From the NCBI GenBank assembly GCA_009746045.1, contig RPFO01000090.1:1760689-1824688 (forward strand): a stretch of DNA of 64,000 bases, written 5' to 3'. A program made the translations under genes and the position numbers. Shown piece after piece: positions 41,713-60,581 of the stretch. A model generated the notes under the pieces. That model worked only from the letters and a program-made list of their open reading frames with translations, did no database searches and was not told the origin of the DNA. This DNA comes from Mesostigma viride. Lineage: Eukaryota; Streptophyta; Mesostigmatophyceae; Mesostigmatales; Mesostigmataceae. Each line of letters opens with the position of its first letter. Positions within the stretch are counted from its first letter, which is position 1.

Positions 41713-44700
41713 CTAGCTGTCCAACAGAGACAGCCCGATCCGGCTGCGCGCGACATCCACACTCACCACCTTTACCCGCACGCTCTGTCCTGCGCACACC
41801 ACCTCATGGGGGTCTACGGGCTTCCCCCGACTTCCCCCCCGACCATTGCCCCCCTCTCCTTCCCTGCTCCTGCCCACCCCGACATAATCTTGCCCCCCAC
41901 CCCCCCCATCTCGGACACGTGGACCAGCCCGTCCTGCCCCACGCCCACGTCGACAAACGCTCCGAACGTGACCACGTTGCGCACTGTTCCCGCCAACTCC
42001 ATGCCCACCCGTAGGTCACCCATGTTCATGACATCTGAACGCAGCGCCGCGGGCGCAGACGACTCCCGCACGTCCCTCCCAGGGGCCGCCAGAGCCTCGA
42101 TCACGTCGGCCAGCGTCTGCTCGCCCACGCCAAACTCGGCCGCAAGTGAGGACAGCTGGGGCCGGAGAGACGCCACCTTGGGAGCAGCCGCCTTGAGGTC
42201 CTCCAAGGACAGGATTCTAGAAACCAGGCCTACCCCTGCCGCCTTCCCTTTTGTCTCCTTCCCTTTGGCCACTTTCCCTGCTTTCCCCGCTTTGCCTGCC
42301 TTCCCCTTTTGCGCTCCCATGTCAGTCGTTCCAACCGCCGTGCCTTTCAGTCGAGACACTCCCATGACCTCGGTATCATGTGCAATCCCGGGGATATTGG
42401 CCTCATCATCATCCACCCCCGCCCCGGCCCCGGCCCCGCACGTCAAGCCAGTGTCCCCACTGCCCATCGAACCCCCAACAGACAGCGCGCGGGCGAGAAG
42501 CTTGCGGGCGACCCCGTAGCTCTCCGGGTGGATGGGCGTCGCGTCCAACGGGTCGTCGCCACCTGTCACGCGAAGGAACCCCGCGCACTGCTCGAACCGC
42601 TTCTTGCCGATGCCTTTCACCTCCAGCAGCTGCTCGATGGAGCGGAAACCGTGGTTGCCGCTGCCACCAACGCTTCTACCACTGCTGCTGCCGTCATATG
42701 TGCTGCCGGCGCAATGAGTGCTACCAGTGCTTCCCATGATTCCACCCAACGGGGCGTCGGCGTCCACCCAACAGCCCTTTCTCTCCCCCATCACATCGCC
42801 CTTTCCCTCCCCTTGCCCCCCAACCCTGCGCTTCCTGGCCCCTTTTTTCTCAACCCCTCTCTCCCCCTCACCAGCCTCTTCCTCCCCTACCCCATCGCGA
42901 TGCCCAGAAATGCCGTCCCGGTGCCTCACGATCGCCTCTGCTAGCGCCGCGTTCAGCCCCGCCACGCGCCGCAGCAACGCCGCCGACGCCGTGTTGACCG
43001 ACACGCCCACCTCGCTGACCGCAGACTCCACCGCATCGTCCAGCGCCTCCCGTAGCGCCTTGCTGCTCATGTCGTGCTGGTACAGCCCAACGCCCAGGTG
43101 CATAGGGTCCACTTTCACTAATTCTGACATCGGGTCCTGCCGCCGCCGCGCGATGCACACCGCGCCCCGCAGCGATACGTCCAGGTGGGGCAGCTCGGCG
43201 CGCGCGAGCGGGCTCGCCGAGTACACGCTGGCGCCTGCCTCGCTCACGATGCTCCAGGTGACCCTGGCAGGGTGACGGGCGCCGGCGCCCTCGCCACAGT
43301 ACATGCGAGCGCCCTCGCGCTGGCCTTTCCGGTCGGCGCCGTCATTGACGTCGCCACCGCCCAACAATGCCATCCCGCAGACCTCCGCCGAGGGCTCGGT
43401 GACGGCCAGGTCCAGACGCCCAGTGGGGGACGAGGTTTTCCTGGTCGAGGGGAGCGCCGGCGGTGATGCCAGCGGGAGGCCGGTGGCCGACGCTGGCAGC
43501 GAACGGCCAGCTGCGGCAACCTCTGCCCTCCCCATCCCGATCGACGGTAAAGGTCCCCTGGACGATGGCAGTGGTCGCCCGGTAACGGATGCTAGAGGTG
43601 GAAGCGAGCGCAGCGCGTCGGCGATAAACAGCTCCGCCTCCCGAGACGCGACGCCGTTCCCTATCGCAACATGGCCCACCCCATACTCCCCCACAATCCT
43701 CCTCACCGCCTCCCTGGCCGCATCGACCTGTTCCTTACCCGCGGGGGGCGTCGCGTACACCGTGTCTGCGTGCAGTACCGCGCCCGTGGGCCCCACCACC
43801 GCCAGCTTGCACCCTGTGCGGTACGCGGGGTCGACGCCGAGAACAGTGGCGGCCGGCAGAAGCGGGGGCTGGAGGAGGAGCGAGCGGACATTGGCCGCGA
43901 ACGTCTTGATGGCTCTCTCCTCGGCGGCTGCGGTCAGCTCGTGACGGATGTCGCGCTCGACGCGGGGACCCAGCAGCCGGTGGAGGCCGTCCTTGACCGC
44001 CCCCGCCACGAGCTGCTCGTACAGGCCATAGGAGCCGTTGAAGTCATGGGAACAGGATGACAGGGGCGGGGGAATGCAACTGGTGCGATGGCTGTAGACT
44101 GGAGGATGAGTCGGGTTTGAACTGGGCAGGGGAGCAGAGCCTTGGGGCGCTGCCAAAGAACGCGGGCGCATCGCCGAAAGCGCGGCCTGTTGCGCCGAAA
44201 GGGCGGCTCGCTGGGCGGGCAACGTGGCCGGCGGGAAGGAGGATGGAGCCGGGGCGATATGCGCACGGAGTGGGAGCGGGAGGAGCACCCCGCCACCCGG
44301 CGCAGGTACGGCCGCCTTGCCGTCGATGACAGGAATACCGCCGGGGGTGGTCGCGGGGATGCGGCCTACATGTTTGTTCAAGGGAGTAGTGTAGATGCAG
44401 GGAACATGTGCCGTGCTGTACGAGGAAGCGATACCGTGGGTCCCTGGGAATGCCGCCTTGCCATCGATGACAGGGATGTTCTCATCCCCCCCAGGCAAGC
44501 TAACGCTACGGGGGTTGGCATGCAATAGTGTGAGGTTATGGTTGGTGCCACGATCCGCGCTTGCTGCCGCATCCGTCACTGCCCCCCCCACGACCTCGCC
44601 CCAGGTCTCGCGCAGCAGCCGCGTCGCGAGCGGCGCCAGCTGGCCCACATCCCAATCGAGGGATATTTTCAGAACGCCCTCGCCCTCCCCCCGGTTGAGC

Positions 44701-45716
44701 GCGAGCACCTGGTGGGGGGCGAGGCGGGCGATACTGCTGGCGAACGCGGCGTAAAGAGCATACGTGTCTGCCCCGCCTTGACCGCTAGCGCCCGCTACGC
44801 CCATGGCGGCCAACTTTGCGCCGCCGCTGGTTTCATCGGATCCCGCCCCTTCCTCTTTCACGGATGAGAAACCATGCTTTCCCTTTCTCATGCCATCCGT
44901 GGCACCCCCTGCTTCCCCCCCGGTCGCTCCACTCCCTGTCTTGGCGGCTTTCAAGGACGATGGTTTCGAGGCCGACTTTGTGCTGGCAGACGCGCCGCAT
45001 CGTTTGGACGCGAGCGTGCCGCGCGCCCGCAGCAACTCCCGCGCCGCCTCGCGGATCCCTGGGTTCTCGGCCGCTCGCTCCGCCAGGATGTCGCACGCTC
45101 CCTGGAGGGCGTCCCTGGCGCACGCGAACGGTGTCCCCGGCCTCGCAAACGGCGCTGCCGCGTCGACGGGCGCAAGCTTGGGGTGGGTCGGGTGGAGGAG
45201 GAGGGACGCGAGCGCGGTCAGTCCGGCATCGCGTGCGGCACTGCCCCGAGTCGACCGTTTGGTCTTGTACGGGAGGTACAGATCGTCCACCTCTTGCGGC
45301 GTCTTGGCGTGCGCGAGCGCGGACGCTAGGTCCGGCCGCAGCTTGCCGAGCTTGCGGATGGCGTCGGCGGCCTTGATTTTCTTTTCCTGGAGCGCCGACA
45401 GGGACTTGAAGCGCGACCAGATCGTCCGAAGCTGCTCCTCGTCCAAGGAGCACGTGGCCTCCTTGCGGTAGCGCGCCACGAAGGGGATGGTGTTGTCGTT
45501 CTCGAGCAGGCTTATGGCGGCCGCGATCTGGGCTGGTTCGACGCCCGTCTCCGCCGCGATGGAGCCCAGCAGCTGGGACTGGCTGAGAGGAATGGTGGCA
45601 TTCGATGAATACAATTCGATTTCTTCCCATTTCGGTTTCTTCGGCATGTGCGGCTCCTCTGAGGGCAAGTCAGCCTTCTGCTTCCCCAAGACGGACCCCA
45701 GTTTGCGAGTTCCCAT
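41713..45716 (-). CDS. Tex/SRBD1-type S1 RNA-binding protein, two exons
   Basis: Homologue of bacterial Tex (YhgF) and eukaryotic SRBD1, nucleic-acid-binding proteins linked to transcription. Exon 1 is 41901-45716; exon 2, inferred, is 41713-41820 and completes the S1 domain (ending ARSRIGLSLLDS). In order: Tex N-terminal helices (about residues 40-140, NDNTIPFVARYRKEA), the YqgF/RNase H-like fold near residue 620 (VLGVDPAYRTGCKLAVV), helix-hairpin-helix regions near 850-900 (VDPMHLGVGLYQHDM) and 1040 (LLEVKGIGKKRFEQC), and S1 from about 1230 (GTVRNVVTFGAFVDVGVGQD). At 1307 aa it is far longer than E. coli Tex (about 770 aa). The excess is low-complexity insertions, one with a repeated PVIDGKAA motif (about 44290-44490) that might be an unrecognised in-frame intron. 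The first ATG of the frame is used; a 5' exon with a targeting peptide is possible. Confidence 0.88.
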
Positions 45717-46479
45717 CTCTGGGGAATTTACCTGACGAGGATTGATTTGGCAATCCGAGCTAGAGCGGGAGCCTATGGCTATAGGTAAATCGCGGGAACA
45801 CGTGTCCACGAGGTTAAGCAAGGTGGCTCATACAAACTGCATGCGCGGCAGCCACCCGTGCTTCCGCCCTTGATCACCGTCGTGCTCAGGTTCTGCCCGT
45901 AACACCATTCGCCCCTGCAGCATGGCAGCTTTCGATCACGCTGATTTCAAATGGTTGAATATTCAACGATACAAGGTTTAAAAACATGCAATACGATAAA
46001 TTTTCGTCTTGAAAACATCGCACACATGCGCGGCGGCTGAGGATGACCATATTTCCGCCATTGATGACGGGCCATGGCAGAAATGATTTGGCAGTGGCAT
46101 GCCAGCCATGACGTGATTGCCATATTTTCCCAACTGCGAGCTTTTCAAAAGAAACGGCCCCAGCGATTCAAGTATGTTAATTCGTGCATCCCAGTACAGG
46201 CTAACCGTAGCTTCAGCCGTCCGTCTGAGACAGCCTTTCTTTGCAGCTTCTCGAAAGCGCGCGGGGTACGGCAGCCGTACGGAAATGCTTCACGCGCCGC
46301 GCCTCCCCTGTCGCCCACTTTCCAGCACGGGGGCTCCGAAGAGCCGACGAAGGTCCGAGAGCCCCTGCCATCACCGGTGACGCTCCTTTCCCTTTTTGAG
46401 GCACTTGCAGCCCCTTCGCGTTTCTCACTTCGGATAACAAAACAGCTGCGGTACATTTTGCCGGACTGCTTATTTCACA
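45717..46479. promoter_or_regulatory. Divergent promoter region between Tex-like and CPN20 genes
   Basis: 763 bases separate the two start codons of this head-to-head pair. No convincing core-promoter element is visible. An open frame at 46074-46514 overlaps the CPN20 start in another frame and has no recognised domain. Confidence 0.5.
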
Positions 46480-53198
<6,719 letters not shown>

Positions 53199-53532
53199 TT
53201 GAAGCCAGAGTTTTGTAGCCATTCTGCGGGCCTGGAATGGAGATCCCAGTATTTCCATGTCCTTATTGTGGGTCCTGCCCTAGGATGCGGGATGTATAGC
53301 ACAATAGGGGCCGTAGTGGTTGGGTGCTTTATCTTTCTCAATAAACTGCGGGCCATAGAAGTGAGCAGCAGATTGTGCAGACAAGGTCTGCGCACATGGT
53401 TCACACATGTGCGGCCAATGAGCTCATGGATCCTTGCTGATCAGTTCTGGATCTGTGCTTCGTATGAAGTGAGACAACTATGGTGTATGCTATTGTATTA
53501 TCTTGACAGTGATGTAATGCAAATACAACGTT

Positions 53533-53537
53533 TGTAA
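53533..53537 (+). terminator. Candidate polyadenylation signal TGTAA of CPN20
   Basis: TGTAA, the usual signal in chlorophyte green algae, lies 335 bases after the stop codon. It is short and may be chance. Confidence 0.35.
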
Positions 53538-53780
53538 CATTTTTATGCTGGAGCTAGCAAGCATGTCCACTTCGGTAGCTACCCGTACACTTAAAACTAG
53601 CGTTGTCTACGCGTGCCTTTGGCACATGGTTCAGAATACTAGCTATAGATGTCGATCTGGCCAGTGGCCATGCAGCGCGCTTTCGATCCATCCACGGGGT
53701 ATACTGGCATGGCATGGAGTGGGTTTCTAGATAGAGTTAGGATAGTTCGGTCACGCGGCTTCCTCCACCCCATCCATCAT
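53538..53780. other. No recognised feature downstream of CPN20
   Basis: Short intergenic stretch with no open frame of note and no repeat recognised. Confidence 0.4.
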
Positions 53781-54093
53781 GGAATATGTGCTACATGACC
53801 TCCCCACGGAGGCATGTTATAATTTAATTTAATTTAATTTAATTTAATTTAATTTAATTTAATTTAATTTAATTTAATTTAATTTAATTTAATTTAATTT
53901 AATTTAATTTAATTTAATTTAATTTAATTTAATTTAATTTAATTTAATTTAATTTAATTTAATTTAATTTAATTTAATTTATTTTAATTTAATTTAATTT
54001 AATTTAATTTAATTTAATTTAATTTAATTTAATTTAATTTAATTTAATTTAATTTAATTTAATTTAATTTAATTTAATTTAATTTAATTTAAT
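53781..54093 (+). repeat. LINE 3' end with an approximately 270-bp AATTT tail
   Basis: The hairpin ACATGACCTCCCCACGGAGG plus CATGT (53795-53820) is followed by about 54 units of AATTT (53820-54093) with one interruption near 53981. The same end with a short tail occurs at 15519-15563. Confidence 0.8.
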
Positions 54094-54650
54094 GGAGTGG
54101 GTCGGGCCCACTATATATTATATATAAATTGGCTCCGGGAGGACCGGCTGGACCTGGAGGGCCAGCGGGCCCCATGGTCGGCGCGGACCTGGACGTCATA
54201 TTGGCGTCAGCGCTTGTCGGTGGCGCTGACTCGGGCCATGGCTGCCATCATGCTCCGCCGTACGCGGGCTGATTTTGCGGTGCAGCAGGGCTATTAGGTT
54301 CCTCCCGTTAGGAGTTTCCATTGGTCTTATCGTAGTATAGAGCTTTGACATGGCTCTGTATAGAGGTTTATAGCTGGGCGTTTGCTTTGGTTTGAGTGAT
54401 TTCACTCTGCTGTAAGTAATTATATTTTTAAAATATATATAAATTAATTAGACTCGTGCTCGATCCCGTTGGGGAGTCACGGAGCATTTAACCCCAATGG
54501 ATGGATGGATGCAAACAGTCCTACCGATCTAATCTAGCTACAACGTACACGATCTATCAGAATCTATCTACAACATCTATCTACAACGTACATCAAAAGC
54601 CAACTAGTCTAAGCTCGCTACCCTAGGGGACCTGCCTGGCGTGCTTCCCG
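54094..54650. other. Repeat-derived stretch with an inverted C-hairpin LINE end
   Basis: 54452-54487 is the minus-strand version of the GTGCTC...GGGGAGTCACGGAGC end, with its tail at 54425-54450. 54490-54600 has irregular CTATCTACAA motifs. No gene is recognised. Confidence 0.5.
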
Positions 54651-54654
54651 TATG

Positions 54655-55260
54655 AAGGAGACAACCAGGTAGCGCAGGCCAGAAATCGGGAGAACCCGGA
54701 CCATGGTAGCTCGAGCCTGCCGTTATCTTGTCCGCGTTTTCGAGTCGTTCAGGATGATGAATATGAATGGAGATGGAAATGTGTACGAGCCTTGTGCATT
54801 GAAGTTATCAAGGAGACAACCAGCGCAGGCCAGAAATCGGGAGAATCCGGACCATGGTAGCTCGAGCCTGCCGTTATCTTGTCCGCGTGTTCGAGTTGTT
54901 CAGATATGATGAATATGAATGGTGATGGAAATGTGTAGCCTTGTGCATGCATTGAAATTATGGCTGGCTTACGGGCCGAGCGACTAGATGACCTAGACGG
55001 TGGGGCCGGAAACAGCTTGCTTGATCAGGGCTTGGGTTTCGAGCCACTAGCTGGCCGCGGGAGTGTCTAGGGGTAAGCACCATTGCTGTGATCGCTCTCC
55101 CACCATTTACGAGGAAATACCCGCAAATGGGAAACCACTGAAAAGGTCTAGCTAGTCAGTCATTACGTTAGCCATGCCATGATATTCCAAACGTCCAAGA
55201 ACTGCACACGGTGCAAAGGCAAAAATCCGGAGGACAGCACTTTCAAATTGTGCGACGGGA
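54655..55260 (+). repeat. Two copies of the AGACAACCA dispersed repeat in tandem
   Basis: A first partial copy (54655-54800) and a second longer one (54812-55260) follow each other and share AGCTCGAGCCTGCCGTTATC and the GATGAATATGAATGG segment. The longer copy parallels 34547-35040 block by block. Confidence 0.75.
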
Positions 55261-55607
55261 ACCAAAAGCCTGCGTATGCCAGAAACCATCGTGTTGCCGT
55301 GCAGCGACGCGACGATGTGGACAACGAATCCAGTGCCAAGCTCCCGTATGTTTGCACACGCGGGCGCTTCCCCACGGGAGGCCCGGGTTCGTTGTCCTCT
55401 ATGACCTGGGCCCACTTGGCCTTGTCCATCATCTTGTTCCAAATCACGGATCGAGAGACCTAGCCCCCCAATGTCCTCGACTAGCAATTCTTTGAAGGTG
55501 CGGGCCTTGCGGCGGCGAGCATGGCTGGGCCCGGCCCACGTAAGGAGGCGCCGGCCAGCCTGAGCTGGGCGCAGCCCCGCGGGCCGGGGGGCCACGCGTG
55601 AGGTGTA

Positions 55608-55715
55608 AGTTAGTAAGTAAGTACTTGCGCAAAGGCATGCCATGGAGTACTATACTAATCTCATTGAAAAAATAATTACACAAAAGGTTAAACAAATATC
55701 GTCTGCATCATCCCC
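55608..55715. repeat. Copy of the 13820-13970 dispersed repeat
   Basis: AAGTACTTGCGC... to TCGTCTGCATCAT matches 13850-13960, but lacks about ten bases near its start. Confidence 0.7.
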
Positions 55716-55859
55716 CTTCGCTGGGCATAGCTTGAACAAGTCTCGCGTGCAGACACGTGTGTAGTACTCCTACACACAGATCTCGAGTGATTTATCTAGT
55801 ACCAAATCCGAAAGGCTTGCATCACTCCCCGGACAGGAGAACTTTTGCGGATGACTGTA

Positions 55860-55990
55860 GGTGTAAGTTGGCGATGCCATGGTATCCGGAGACGTCCGTC
55901 CTATAGTCAGCAAAATTGGTGCGAGAGGTCCCCAGTTCGATTCCGGTCGGATTCATTTGCAGATCGCGTTTTCCGCGTTTTCCGCGGCCT
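55860..55990 (+). repeat. Possible tRNA-derived SINE fragment
   Basis: CCCCAGTTCGATTCCGG at about 55929-55945 resembles the B box/T-arm of a tRNA gene. No acceptor stem can be folded, so it is not a functional tRNA. A similar B-box-like sequence lies at 63850-63866. Confidence 0.3.
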
Positions 55991-56044
55991 GGCACTGAAC
56001 GCAAAGGTTTTCACCTTTGCGGAGTGTCTGATCAGAATAGCTTG

Positions 56045-56268
56045 AAGATCATGGGGATGCAAGTGCCCTGGTGCACCTAGAGCAAGGGTCCTTTACATCC
56101 CCACCCTTGCAGGAAGTAGCTTAGGATGTATGATAGGCCATATCAAGGAGACAACCAGCGCAGGCCAGAAATCGGGAAAATCAGCAGGCCATATGCCCCC
56201 TCTCAAGGGCTATGTGCTACATATACTCCCAACGGAGTTATGTTACAATTCAATTCAATTCAATTCAT
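56045..56268 (+). repeat. LINE-B 3' end with AATTC tail
   Basis: 56050-56140 is the reverse complement of the 16720-16850 region of the ORF1-only LINE. The ATGTGCTAC...ACTCCCAACGGAGT hairpin is at 56213-56242 and an AATTC tail (about four units) at 56247-56268. A stretch near 56144-56190 of the AGACAACCA repeat interrupts it. Confidence 0.65.
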
Positions 56269-58125
56269 TCCCCAACCATTAAGCACTAGATGGGGTAGAC
56301 GTGAGGTGACTACCTCGGGTTGGTGCGAGCTAAGTGCCCTACTAGCTGCAGGCGCCGCTGCTTTAATGGTGCTGGTGATATATGGCATGCCGAGGTACAA
56401 GTCCTCCTTGCGGACATGAGCAGCGTATCCCACACGCAAAATGGATCGCAGCATGTTGCATGACCGCGCCGTCCAGCTTTCGGGCCAGGTCGGCGGTGAG
56501 GGTCCACGTCTCGGCCCCGTACGTAAGAACAGGGAGGACGAGGACCAGGTCCTGTTTCTCAATCTTGCCCAGGGGCTTGCGCCACAGGGCCCGGTATCGG
56601 CGTAAAGTGTGCCAGGCGAGGGAGATGCGGTGGTCCACATCGGCCTCGCAGCTGGGGAGGACCGAGGAGGCTGCCCAGCCGGATCGATCTCCGTGTCCGC
56701 CCCGCCATGCCAGAAACGGTTGGCTACCTGCACCCGTGGTTCCCTACCCACAATGCGGGCAAACCGCTTGCGCGCCTGAATCATTACGTATTCGACCACA
56801 ATAATGAACAGGTAGCGCGACTGCACGCAGCCCTGCCACACCCCCTTCTCGGTATTAAAGGGCATGGTGGCGTGGTCCCGTAGGAAGTGCGCACCGAAGT
56901 GGTGCACCCTTCATACAGGTTGCGGATGACAGCAATAAGGGGCCGGGCCGCCGGGGGATCCGGAACAGAGCGAGGATGTCCCACAGCGCAGGCCAGAAAA
57001 CAGAATCGAAGGCTTTGATGAAGTCCACCAGCACAAGGTGCCAAGGAAGGGCTCACCAGGCTGAAGGCGGTGCAGTTCTTCCACAAGGCGGCAAGTAGCA
57101 AAGAGCGCCTATACTGTGTTGCGACCTAAACGGAAGCCGTCCTGAGTCTCGCTGAGGTGGCCGTACGTCCAGGGCCGTGCGCATGCGGTTCAGGATGAGC
57201 CGCTCAGTGAGAAGCTTGAGGGGGGCACTTTGGATGCACACCGGCCCCTCTGTAGTTACCGGGGTCGGCTGGCGACCGCTTGTGCTTGTACAGCATCGTG
57301 CGAAAACTGTGTTGCCAGGCCGCTGGGGGCGGTTGCGACGACAGCAGAATGCAGTTGCAGCTCGATATCCCGGAAGAGCAGCATGACCGACCAGTGTCCT
57401 CGAACTCGGCTGCAAGTTTTAATTACGACCGCGGCCGAAATCTCGTCGGAGCCGGTGGCGGCGGCGTAACGCAGACGCTGGACCGCCTCTGTGACCTCGC
57501 GGGAGGTGAAAGGAGGCATGTTCTGACGGGTCGCCAAGCGGGCCGATCAGCGGGGGAACTAGGTAGGGCCGCCGCTGACCTGGGCGGGGCTGGGGGCCCA
57601 GCTGGGCCGCCGGCAATGCAGGGCGGCGCCAGGCGGGCGGCGGCGGCTGGTAGCAGGGGTGGGGGCGGCGCAGCTATCCCGTGGGCCACGACCTCGATCG
57701 GCAGTGGCCGCGGCCCAGGTACGAAGCCGCTTGGCCGGTGCGCCGGGAACATCGTGGCGGTGGGGCCGGCCGAGGCCGTTCGGGTGCCCGAGGCGCTTGT
57801 ACCAGAACCAGGCCCCCTTGCCGTCGTGCTTCTGCATGCTGGCAGCTGCGCAGGTCCTTGACCATCTGTCTTCTCGGCCTGCTCGTAGGCGACCCGCAGA
57901 GCCGCTTGCAACCCAGGTTTGGCGGTCGGGTCCCTGTTGCGGCGGAGCATCTGCCGGGCCCATGCAGCCAGGTTAGACACCGCAAGGCCTGCACCTTCAA
58001 AGAGCAGCTCGTAGAGGACATGGGGGGCCTAGGCCTCTTCGTGATTTGGAAAAAGATGATGGACAAGGCCAAGTGGGCCCAGGTCATAGAGGACAACAAC
58101 CCCCCTGCAGCGGGGCATTAATTAA
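56269..58125 (-). mobile_element. LINE-A copy 3, linker and reverse transcriptase, degenerate
   Basis: On the minus strand: linker with KHDGKGAWFWYKRLGHP (about 57830), RT entry region (about 57530-57400, AAATGSDEISAAVV), RT core pieces (GVWQGCVQSRYLFIIVVEYVM at 56840-56780; key residues QGC), and the post-RT segment with PVLTYGAETWTL (about 56540). The YADD block expected between the last two is absent, so an internal deletion removed the catalytic aspartates. Many frameshifts; a TTAATTAA tail-like run lies at 58118-58140. Confidence 0.75.
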
Positions 58126-58303
58126 TTAATTAATTAATTAGACTGCAGCGGGGAAGCAGCGTGTTTGCAAACGCGGGAAGCATGCTAGACAAGACCCCTA
58201 GGGTCGCGGGCACCTTAGATATAGAGTAGTTTTGTTTTTGTAGATTGCTAAGCCGGAAATTCAGTGCTCCGTTGCCGGTCCCCAAACGGGTACACGGGAC
58301 TGA
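58126..58303. other. Flank with truncated LINE end
   Basis: TTAATTAA repeats at 58118-58140 and a GTGCTCCGTTGCCGG...AAACGGG motif at 58264-58290 that resembles a C-type LINE hairpin. The latter is directly followed by the TTAA element. Confidence 0.4.
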
Positions 58304-60581
58304 TTAAGGGGAGGTGGCACCCCAAAACCCTTAAAAATTGACCTATGCTAATATCACTTGAAATTCATTTGCACAACGCTAAGTTATGATTGGGGGCACT
58401 AAATAACATCTCTAGTGAGTTGTCCATGCACTTGTTGGGGGTACTACCCCCATATATACACCAATAATGCGCTATAAATAGCAAAAGACGCTAATTAGGG
58501 CTGGGTATGCCCCAGCCAATGCACACATTTATTTGCAAAACTGCCTGCAGCGTTTTTAGTTCCCTGAGTTTGTAGCTTGCTGAGCTATTTACATCATGGA
58601 AAGGGCAAAACCTCGAACACTTATTAATTTCCCCGCAAAACGACCCTTTTTTTACCGGACATTGGGAATAACTTTTTATAAACACGTCAAAAAAATACTT
58701 TTTTCTGCAGCGAAAATCCGTCTAACAGGGGGACAACTGTCTTCCAAGTCCCAGGTCATTCCGACAAGTCTAGCTCAAGTTATAAAGTTAAACGTGCTAA
58801 AACCTGAACATAAGCTAAAGGAGGTTTTTCTTTGTACAAGGCCAGTTAGGCATGATGTTTTCCATCCAAAAAGCCTGAAAGCATGCCCTACTCGATCACA
58901 ATACATAAGCAAACAGCTAGGCACCTCATCTGCCCTCACCTGCCCTCGGCATGGCCAACCTTGCCAGCCCAAGCGTAGCAACACGATCGTTAGGCATACA
59001 TGCCAAGAGAGCATACACATTAGTCAACCCAAGGTTACCTTGTAAACTTCATGATTAGAACTCAGCAAATCTATGACCAAAAGCACATATAAATAACTCT
59101 TGCACACTGATGACGACACATGCTCAAGGTTTGGGGTCACTGTGACGACACGCACTGATGGGTTTCCTAGACGACCACCTGACAGGCGCTAAGGACCACT
59201 CAGTAACCAAGTTAACACAATTACACTTTACATGCCATCCAACATGCATCAAATACATGCTGAATATGTTATGAAGTACAAAGGGGTGGCCACACACCTC
59301 ATACACCTTCACCGTCCCTCGAGCATGGCCAGACATATAAGCATGTGAATAGCAATAATGATGATGGCACTAAAATGCCTAACCAGCATTTTCTATGTTT
59401 CTCCCAGGTTAGAGTGTAAGGTTTATGCCAACCAAGCTAATCAACACAGCAACAACTCCTTCACTGCCCTACCTGAGATGGGCAACAAACTGGAACTATG
59501 GAGGGCAAGGAACCAAGGAGATCATGGCATACAAAGCTTGCATGCAGTCAACCATGTCAACCATGGTTGGCTCAGCACATTGCAGTCTTTTCACATCATC
59601 ATATCAAGGGAAAGCTCAAATAAACCAATGGTGGCAGCTATCTACATGCAGTCACACAAATGCAATATCTCCAACATGATCGTCAATAAAACACTTCCTC
59701 CCCTGCACGATAAAATGGAAAGAAACCATTGGCGGCCCTCCAGCGCATGAGCGCTGTGATGCCGCTGCGAAGAGAGGGTGCGTCACTCTAACACAACAAG
59801 AAGCGTCCATACGCACACCATCCTTGCCAGAACACGTTTTATGAAATGCCTTAAACCTTCCCGAGAAGCTATAGGCTTCGACTGAAGCGGCCCTAACCAC
59901 GACATCAACGAAAACAATCTAAAGCTGCCAGGTATTCGGCAAGCAACAGCGAGCTAGCTGGCGGAAACGGCCCAAACAGAACGCAAAAACTTCGAACGAT
60001 GAGCTCATAGAAGAAAGAACTGATAGCACATAACATTCGCGACAAATACCTATACCTTGCCCTCGCAGATCCCTCGCTCAGGCGCGCAACAACGGCCGTT
60101 CTTCCATGGAAGGTTCCGACATGCACTGCGCAGGCCTGAAGAATTACTTACCGACAATGGCCGAAAATGTAGCAAAAAGCACCAGTTCGGTTTGGAATTC
60201 AATGCTACCGATATTAATGCATCCTTGACGGTCAAAAAGGCCCCCAAAACTGCGAATTTACTGCCGCTATCACGAATTCTATAAATTATTCCGCGCGACC
60301 AAAAAATGCAGTTTAACCCCCATGCCGATGGCAGTAAAAGAAAGCAGCGATATTGTAAACCAGCTACTTGCCGCCACAACCCAACATCATGAAATCATCT
60401 TCTTCAACATTCGAGCATTTTTTGGGCATTTCTGTAGCCCTACATGGCTAGTTTCGCCTAAACGCAGTCGCCATGACCACTTCCGCAAGGGGTGCGCGCA
60501 CGGTGCACCCACTTTTCACGGTACGGCTGGTACCGCGAATTTTTTCGCGCGGAAAATATTCGGCGCGCCACGTCCCCTTAA
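58304..60581. mobile_element. TTAA-flanked DNA transposon, copy 3
   Basis: Begins TTAAGGGGAGGTGGCACC and ends GGCGCGCCACGTCCCCTTAA, with TTAA at 58304-58307 and 60578-60581. Relative to 20671-22563 it is inverted and somewhat longer (2278 versus 1893 bp). The subterminal CGCGCGAAAAAATTCGCGG block (seen reversed at 60535-60553) is shared with the other two copies. No transposase is recognised. Confidence 0.75.

Noticed and set aside
41814-45821. Tex-like protein of 1335 aa starting at 45821 and ending at 41814
   Set aside because: The first codon is TTG, not ATG, and the last 29 residues replace the conserved second half of S1, which is found after a short intron.
55929-55945. tRNA gene
   Set aside because: Only a B-box-like match; no acceptor stem or anticodon arm can be formed.
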